Positions 59,897 through 64,000 of a stretch of DNA of 64,000 bases are shown here, in pieces; position 1 is the stretch's first letter, and every line of letters starts with the position of its first letter. The stretch spans positions 1-64,000 of the forward strand of contig JAPYWL010000001.1 of assembly GCA_028276365.1 (NCBI GenBank), written 5' to 3'. The translations under genes and the position numbers were made by a program. The notes beneath the pieces are model-generated. The model made no database searches. It saw only the letters and a list, made by a program, of their open reading frames with translations, and was not told where the DNA came from. The stretch comes from Deltaproteobacteria bacterium (GTDB lineage Bacteria; DRYD01).

Positions 59897-61339
59897 CTAA
59901 ATTAAGCTAAATTCCTCTTTTTGGATTGTATCTATTAAATTAAAATTCTGATTAGTTAATAAATTTAAATATGGAATTTTTATCCTTTTTATAGTTGAGT
60001 TAGTATTATAAAAAATGAAATTGTTTAGTTTATCATTATAAATTCTTATTTTTGAATAATTGTATATTTCTTCATCATAAAACAAGCTATAAACATAATC
60101 TTTATAAATAAACCGTATTTTTTTAAATAACGAATCTATAAAAAACAAAGTAGGTATGCTATAATCTTTTAAAAAAGAAATAGATAAAATTTTACCTTTA
60201 ATATTTTCATAACTGTTTAAACCTTTTAATTTAATATGATAGCTTTTAGCTGTATTTATATTTAAGTATCTTATAGCTGAGTATTGATTATCGCTTACAA
60301 ATATGATATCTTCATTTATTGTAATATCTTTTATATTTCCCCATATAGTTTCTCTCCACTCACCATCTACTATTCTCTTCTCAAATGAAATATTAGATCC
60401 TGAAACATTATAAGGAAATAAATTAACATCTTCAAAAATATTAAATAATTGCATATATTCTGGAATTATTTTATAAAAGTAAATTCTATTAAATGAACTT
60501 AATATTATAAAGTTTTTAGCTAATCTTACATGGATTATATTATCTATTTTTAATTTATACTCTTTTTCGTTTATTATTTGAATTTGGTTATTTTCTATTA
60601 GTAATTTATAAAAAATTAATTTTTTATTCAATAAAGAGTAGATTGCTAAGATAAATTCTTTATTATCTAAATAAAAAATATCAAACGATATAAAATCATT
60701 TTTAAATTCTATTGTTTTTTTTAAATTAAAATCTAAATCAAAAAAAACTAAATAACTACTTAAATTATTATAAAAACAAACTAAAATTAAATTTCCTTCT
60801 GGTTTAAATTCTACAATGTTTTTCCTACTTAATATATAATAATCTTTTTGATCATATTCATTTATGATAAAATTATTAATCAAAAACGAGTTATTACAGA
60901 TATTATTTTCAAAGTTTTCCTCTGTAAGAAAAAATACTTCCTTTTTATTAAAACCAAAAATTACTGGTTTTAAAGTTAAATTTAAATTAGTATCAATTAC
61001 TTCTAAAGTAGAATTTTTATTTGTAAGAATATATTTTTTATTGTCTTTATAAAATTCAATTTCAAATATATCAAATAGAATATAACTAGGATAGTTTAAA
61101 TCGTATACTAAATAATCTTCATAATTCTTTACTTTATGAAAAATTATTGGTATTAAATTAACTTTTTTATTCAACTCCTCTAATTTTTTTTGAAACTTTA
61201 GTAATAATTGTATATTGTATAACTCTAAATTAAAAAATAAAAAAAGTTTAGAATTATCTAATTGAAATAAGTAATTTGTATTTAAAGGTAAGAATTTTAG
61301 ATTAAAAAAATCTTTTAAATCTTTTATTTTTTTTATCAT
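59897..61339 (-). CDS. Unknown protein, possibly degenerate thioredoxin fold plus beta-propeller
   Basis: About 480 residues, not recognised. The first 90 residues after the start (LDNSKLFLFFNLELYNIQLLLKFQ, then VNLIPIIFHKV) resemble a thioredoxin or TlpA fold without the CxxC pair. The rest is a long series of short strands with aromatic and Asn residues (NLILVCFYNNLSSYLVFFDL, KNFIILSSFNRIYFYKI, EDIIFVSDNQYSAIRYLNI, IPTLFFIDSLFKKIRFIY), as in NHL- or WD-type propellers. The order recalls NHLRC2-like proteins, which is inference only. An ATG at 61375 would overlap the NAD kinase gene by 25 bases; the ATG at 61339, 12 bases after that stop, is preferred. Confidence 0.5.
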   Translation of the reverse strand: MIKKIKDLKDFFNLKFLPLNTNYLFQLDNSKLFLFFNLELYNIQLLLKFQKKLEELNKKVNLIPIIFHKVKNYEDYLVYDLNYPSYILFDIFEIEFYKDNKKYILTNKNSTLEVIDTNLNLTLKPVIFGFNKKEVFFLTEENFENNICNNSFLINNFIINEYDQKDYYILSRKNIVEFKPEGNLILVCFYNNLSSYLVFFDLDFNLKKTIEFKNDFISFDIFYLDNKEFILAIYSLLNKKLIFYKLLIENNQIQIINEKEYKLKIDNIIHVRLAKNFIILSSFNRIYFYKIIPEYMQLFNIFEDVNLFPYNVSGSNISFEKRIVDGEWRETIWGNIKDITINEDIIFVSDNQYSAIRYLNINTAKSYHIKLKGLNSYENIKGKILSISFLKDYSIPTLFFIDSLFKKIRFIYKDYVYSLFYDEEIYNYSKIRIYNDKLNNFIFYNTNSTIKRIKIPYLNLLTNQNFNLIDTIQKEEFSLI

Positions 61340-61350
61340 AACTAAGAATA

Positions 61351-62256
61351 TTATATGTAAAATGTTTTGTACCATTTATCAAATATATTGGTTTTTCCCA
61401 TTAAATAAAAATAAGAATTATCTAATTCGATTTTTATTGTTTCTTTAGGTTTAAGAATTAAATTATTTAAAATTTGCCCATCTTTGATTATTATTAATTC
61501 ATTATTATCCAAATTTTCTATATATATTTTTTTATCTTTAAAAATTTGGGGTTTATATTTAATAGAATGTGGTGCAATAAAAGTTATTCCTATTAAATTA
61601 TCTATATCTAAATCTATAAATATCCCATTTAATGATAAGAAATATCCTGTAGTTCCAAATTTTGAGAAAACTAATAAACCATCTGATAACTCCTGTATAT
61701 ATATATCAGAATCATTTATATAATATCTTAATTTAACTGGTTTATAATAAATTTTACTTTTTATAAATATGTCCCCTATAAAATACTCTTCTATATCCCT
61801 TATCGTTAGTTTCATAAAAAATCCTTTTAAATAAATAGAATTATTATAATCAATTAAAATTTTATTCACAAAATTATCAATATTATTTATATAGTCTTTA
61901 TCATAGAAACAATAAAAACCTTTACTACCAAAATTTATTGGAAATACAAAGATATTTAAATTAGATTTAATTTTTTTTTTAACTAAAGATTTTTTTATTA
62001 AAGATAAAGAATTAAATAATGTTCCATCTCCACCAAGGGTAATTAAAAATATTTTTGAATCTTCTCTTAATGATAAATTGTCATTAAATTTTTCACTATC
62101 CTTTATAATATCATATATCCCTAATAAATCTATATTACTATTTTTATTCAATAAACTATCATTTTGATTTATATACAAACTTAATTTATTGTAGAAATCT
62201 TGAGCTTTGTTATATTCAATATTAAGAGAATTATAAAATACTAAAAAATAAATCAT
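61351..62256 (-). CDS. nadK: NAD kinase
   Basis: Phosphorylates NAD to NADP. LITLGGDGTLFNSLSLI is the GGDGT nucleotide motif. VFPINFGSKGFYCF corresponds to the N-G-lGF motif, although the Leu is Lys here. SDGLLVFSKFGTTGYFLSLNG matches DG-ivsTPtGStaYslSagG with changes in the TP pair. ITFIAPHSIKYKPQIF fits the PHsl--RP block. 301 residues, normal. It lies 6 bases before the lipoate ligase in the operon direction and overlaps or abuts the propeller-like gene. Confidence 0.85.
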   Translation of the reverse strand: MIYFLVFYNSLNIEYNKAQDFYNKLSLYINQNDSLLNKNSNIDLLGIYDIIKDSEKFNDNLSLREDSKIFLITLGGDGTLFNSLSLIKKSLVKKKIKSNLNIFVFPINFGSKGFYCFYDKDYINNIDNFVNKILIDYNNSIYLKGFFMKLTIRDIEEYFIGDIFIKSKIYYKPVKLRYYINDSDIYIQELSDGLLVFSKFGTTGYFLSLNGIFIDLDIDNLIGITFIAPHSIKYKPQIFKDKKIYIENLDNNELIIIKDGQILNNLILKPKETIKIELDNSYFYLMGKTNIFDKWYKTFYI

Positions 62257-62262
62257 ACATAA

Positions 62263-63108
62263 TTATGACCTTAAATTAAGATAAAGTAAATTAAAATTAT
62301 TATTCAGATTTTCATAAAAATTAATATAAAATTTTTCAATAAATTTATTAATAAAATCTGGATTTGCTAAAGAATTATTTACTAAGTATAATTTAATATT
62401 AGCTTGGAGAATAAATTTATTATTAGCTATTTTTATAGCACTACCAACTATTTTTTGATTGTTATAAGTTAATTCAAATGACATTGGATTGGCAAAACAG
62501 TCAAACTTTTTTAAGTTTTCATCTATTTTTCTGTTATTTCCTTCTATAATTAAGTTATCTAATTTATTATATAATTTTATGTTTAATGAAGTTAAAGTAT
62601 CTTTTACTGTTTTATTAAAAAATTGATGAATAAAATTTAAAATATTTTCTTTATTAAAATTAATTTTTCTAAATATAATAGTATTGCCTATTACGCTAAA
62701 AGTTAGATCTTTTTTAGGTAAATGATATACTGCTTTACCACCTGTTATTCTTCTAACTATTAAATAATTTCTATTTTTATTAATTATTTCTTGATCAATT
62801 TTTTGTAGCTTACCTATTGTAATAGTGTTATTAGAAAATTGGTAAAACCTTATTAATAAGACATTATTAACGTAATTGTTAATATAGTCTAAGTTTTTAA
62901 ATAAAAATTCATCTATTTTCATATGTAAAAAACCACCTAATTTGCTAAATTCTAATATAAACAAATTGATATTTTCACTATCAACATTATATTCAAATAA
63001 TTTTACTAATTTTTTTATATCTTTTAGATACAATAATTTAATTAATTCTTTTAAATCTAATTTATTCTGAAATATAAAATTTGTTTTTGACAAAGAGACA
63101 TTCGTCAT
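62263..63108 (-). CDS. Lipoate-protein ligase A family enzyme
   Basis: Attaches lipoyl or octanoyl groups to proteins such as the glycine cleavage H protein. FLVIRRITGGKAVYHLPKKDLTFSVIG (key part RRITGGKAVYH) is the RRxsGGgaVyHd motif. FDCFANPMSFELTYNNQKIVGSAIKIANNKFILQANIKL includes the conserved catalytic-type Lys (NNQKIVGSA) and the Q-x-(H/N)G-like strand. 281 residues, in the LplA/LipM size range. It could be a lipoate ligase, an octanoyltransferase (LipM) or an amidotransferase (LipL). gcvT and gcvPB nearby give it an obvious target. An AGGAGGG lies 15 bases before the ATG, rather far. Confidence 0.82.
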   Translation of the reverse strand: MTNVSLSKTNFIFQNKLDLKELIKLLYLKDIKKLVKLFEYNVDSENINLFILEFSKLGGFLHMKIDEFLFKNLDYINNYVNNVLLIRFYQFSNNTITIGKLQKIDQEIINKNRNYLIVRRITGGKAVYHLPKKDLTFSVIGNTIIFRKINFNKENILNFIHQFFNKTVKDTLTSLNIKLYNKLDNLIIEGNNRKIDENLKKFDCFANPMSFELTYNNQKIVGSAIKIANNKFILQANIKLYLVNNSLANPDFINKFIEKFYINFYENLNNNFNLLYLNLRS

Positions 63109-63241
63109 TTTTTTATGCTTACCCTCCTGATTTTAAAAATATACTCTTTAAAAAGCAAAATTTTATAAAAAGGATTTATAGGGTATTAAGTTATTTATAT
63201 TTTTATTCTATATTAGTAATTTGCTATTTAGTGTAAAAAAA

Positions 63242-64000
63242 TTAGTAAAGAGTTACATAAGCTTCATCATCATAGTATAATTTTCTTTCTAATTTAACTT
63301 GTTTATTATAAGGGTAATATGGGTTAGGTTTATCTATTAGAATTAATCTATGGAAAGCAGAATTATACCAAGGTTTTTCTGGTTTATTTATATTAACTCC
63401 TAATTTATTAATAGCTTCGGTATATACTTTATAACCTTTACTTACTATATCTTCAGGATTTAAATCATATAATTGGAATTTATCTATTAAATCAGTTATT
63501 ACTAAGTTCATTGAATATAAATTAGAGTGAATTTTATGCCACTTTTTATAAGAAGCTTCTAAATGAGTTAATCCAAAATATACCACTCCTTCTTCTTTTA
63601 ACATGCTAACTCCACGAGATATAAATAGTGTTATCCCTTCTATTGTTTCAACGGGATCAGTTAAGAATGTATCAAATTTGTTTAAAAATTCTTCTTTAAC
63701 TGGATCTTCTACATTATACACTACTGCTTCTAAGTTATTTAGATTTTGCTCTTTTGCTTTTTGATTAATATAGTCTACTAATCTTTTATCAGCTTCTAAA
63801 ACTAATATTTTATTAGGTAAATTAGATAAAGATAATACAATAGAAGTTAAATCATCATCTCCTATTAATACTATATCTTTGTTTTCAATATCTCCTTTAT
63901 AATACATGAAAATTACTCGGGAAATAAGGGTTTTTTCTTCAACTATTCCTTGATCAAATTCAGGTATTGCATTTGGTCTATCTTTTGTTATTTCTAAAAA
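63242..64000 (-). CDS. bpsA: N4-bis(aminopropyl)spermidine synthase (branched polyamine synthase), 5' partial
   Basis: The enzyme adds two aminopropyl groups to one nitrogen of spermidine, making branched polyamines. Such polyamines stabilise nucleic acids at high temperature. IVLIGDDDLTSIVLSLSNLP holds the GDDD motif; FLTDPVETIEGITLFISRG corresponds to the family DPPET block; YFGLTHLEASYKKWHKI and FQLYDLNPEDI follow. An ATG at 63907 is not the real start: the frame stays open to the window edge and reads RPNAIPEFDQGIVEEKTLIS just before it, which is the expected DQ-containing region of this family. The N-terminal winged-helix part lies off the window. Confidence 0.88.
   Translation of the reverse strand, partial: FLEITKDRPNAIPEFDQGIVEEKTLISRVIFMYYKGDIENKDIVLIGDDDLTSIVLSLSNLPNKILVLEADKRLVDYINQKAKEQNLNNLEAVVYNVEDPVKEEFLNKFDTFLTDPVETIEGITLFISRGVSMLKEEGVVYFGLTHLEASYKKWHKIHSNLYSMNLVITDLIDKFQLYDLNPEDIVSKGYKVYTEAINKLGVNINKPEKPWYNSAFHRLILIDKPNPYYPYNKQVKLERKLYYDDEAYVTLY

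Noticed and set aside
1-64000. CRISPR array, insertion sequence, prophage or defence genes
   Set aside because: No regularly spaced repeats, transposase, integrase, phage or nuclease-type genes were seen; short tandem duplications are too few and not spaced.

Overview
The window is very AT-rich bacterial DNA (about three quarters A+T) that is densely packed with genes and uses the standard bacterial code. The proteins are correspondingly rich in Lys, Asn and Ile. Two stable RNA genes stand out as GC-rich islands: a 5S rRNA of about 61% G+C by hand count and a tRNA-Pro of similar composition. That contrast, and a gene for N4-bis(aminopropyl)spermidine synthase (branched polyamines), suggest a thermophilic bacterium. 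Peptidoglycan genes (mraY, uppS), dnaA, ftsE, an HD-GYP protein and a type IV pseudopilin show it is a bacterium. I cannot name the phylum. I see no phage, insertion sequence, transposon or CRISPR array, so this looks like core chromosome from a poorly sampled lineage.

Layout: (1) 1-13.3 kb, + strand: the end of a large surface-type protein, then a long run with a HemY-like oxidase, amylomaltase, an unusual flotillin with a duplicated SPFH core, an ABC permease, proline dehydrogenase, a metallo-hydrolase, a flavoprotein, a glycosyltransferase, a pseudouridine synthase and mraY. (2) 13.4-15.9 kb, - strand: sufS and pgk. (3) 16.0-21.5 kb, + strand: tRNA-Pro(CGG) fused closely to dnaA, a SemiSWEET, coaX, a short leuA, a YdcF-like protein and a Tyr/Arg-rich repeat protein ending in a strong terminator. 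(4) 21.6-35.0 kb, - strand: galT, a SPOR protein, AMMECR1, an ACT protein, gcvT, a 1404-residue TPR protein, a 916-residue unknown, a roadblock-like protein, an anti-sigma-type ATPase and uppS. (5) 35.6-51.2 kb, + strand: pseudopilin, 5S rRNA, a possible small RNA, Memo, leuD, glyA, an M16-like protein, a HEAT protein, ftsE, HD-GYP, a BatA-like VWA protein, a BKACE enzyme, a GreA-like factor, a G5/3D protein, ndk and a glycosyltransferase. (6) 51.3-64.0 kb, - strand: a Crp-like regulator, a WecA/TagO-type transferase, rpiB, a GNAT protein, a divergent FolD, hemH, gcvPB, an NAD kinase, a lipoate ligase and bpsA, which runs off the right edge.

Links between genes: glyA, gcvT, gcvPB, the FolD-like gene and the lipoate ligase form a scattered glycine/one-carbon set. 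gcvPA and gcvH are not here. The HemY-like gene and hemH are late heme enzymes 55 kb apart. leuA and leuD belong to leucine synthesis without leuB or leuC. AMMECR1 and Memo are two of the three AmmeMemoRadiSam proteins.

No complete new defence or biosynthetic system is evident. The best leads are the roadblock/ATPase/TPR cluster (22.3-30.4 kb), the double-SPFH flotillin, the divergent FolD, the degenerate GreA-like factor, the tRNA-dnaA junction, a 20-bp duplication that creates a minicistron in front of proline dehydrogenase, and two structured non-coding segments (36.38-36.54 kb and 42.32-42.43 kb). Translation starts fall into two kinds: many have a strong Shine-Dalgarno, but a number of tightly packed downstream genes have none.
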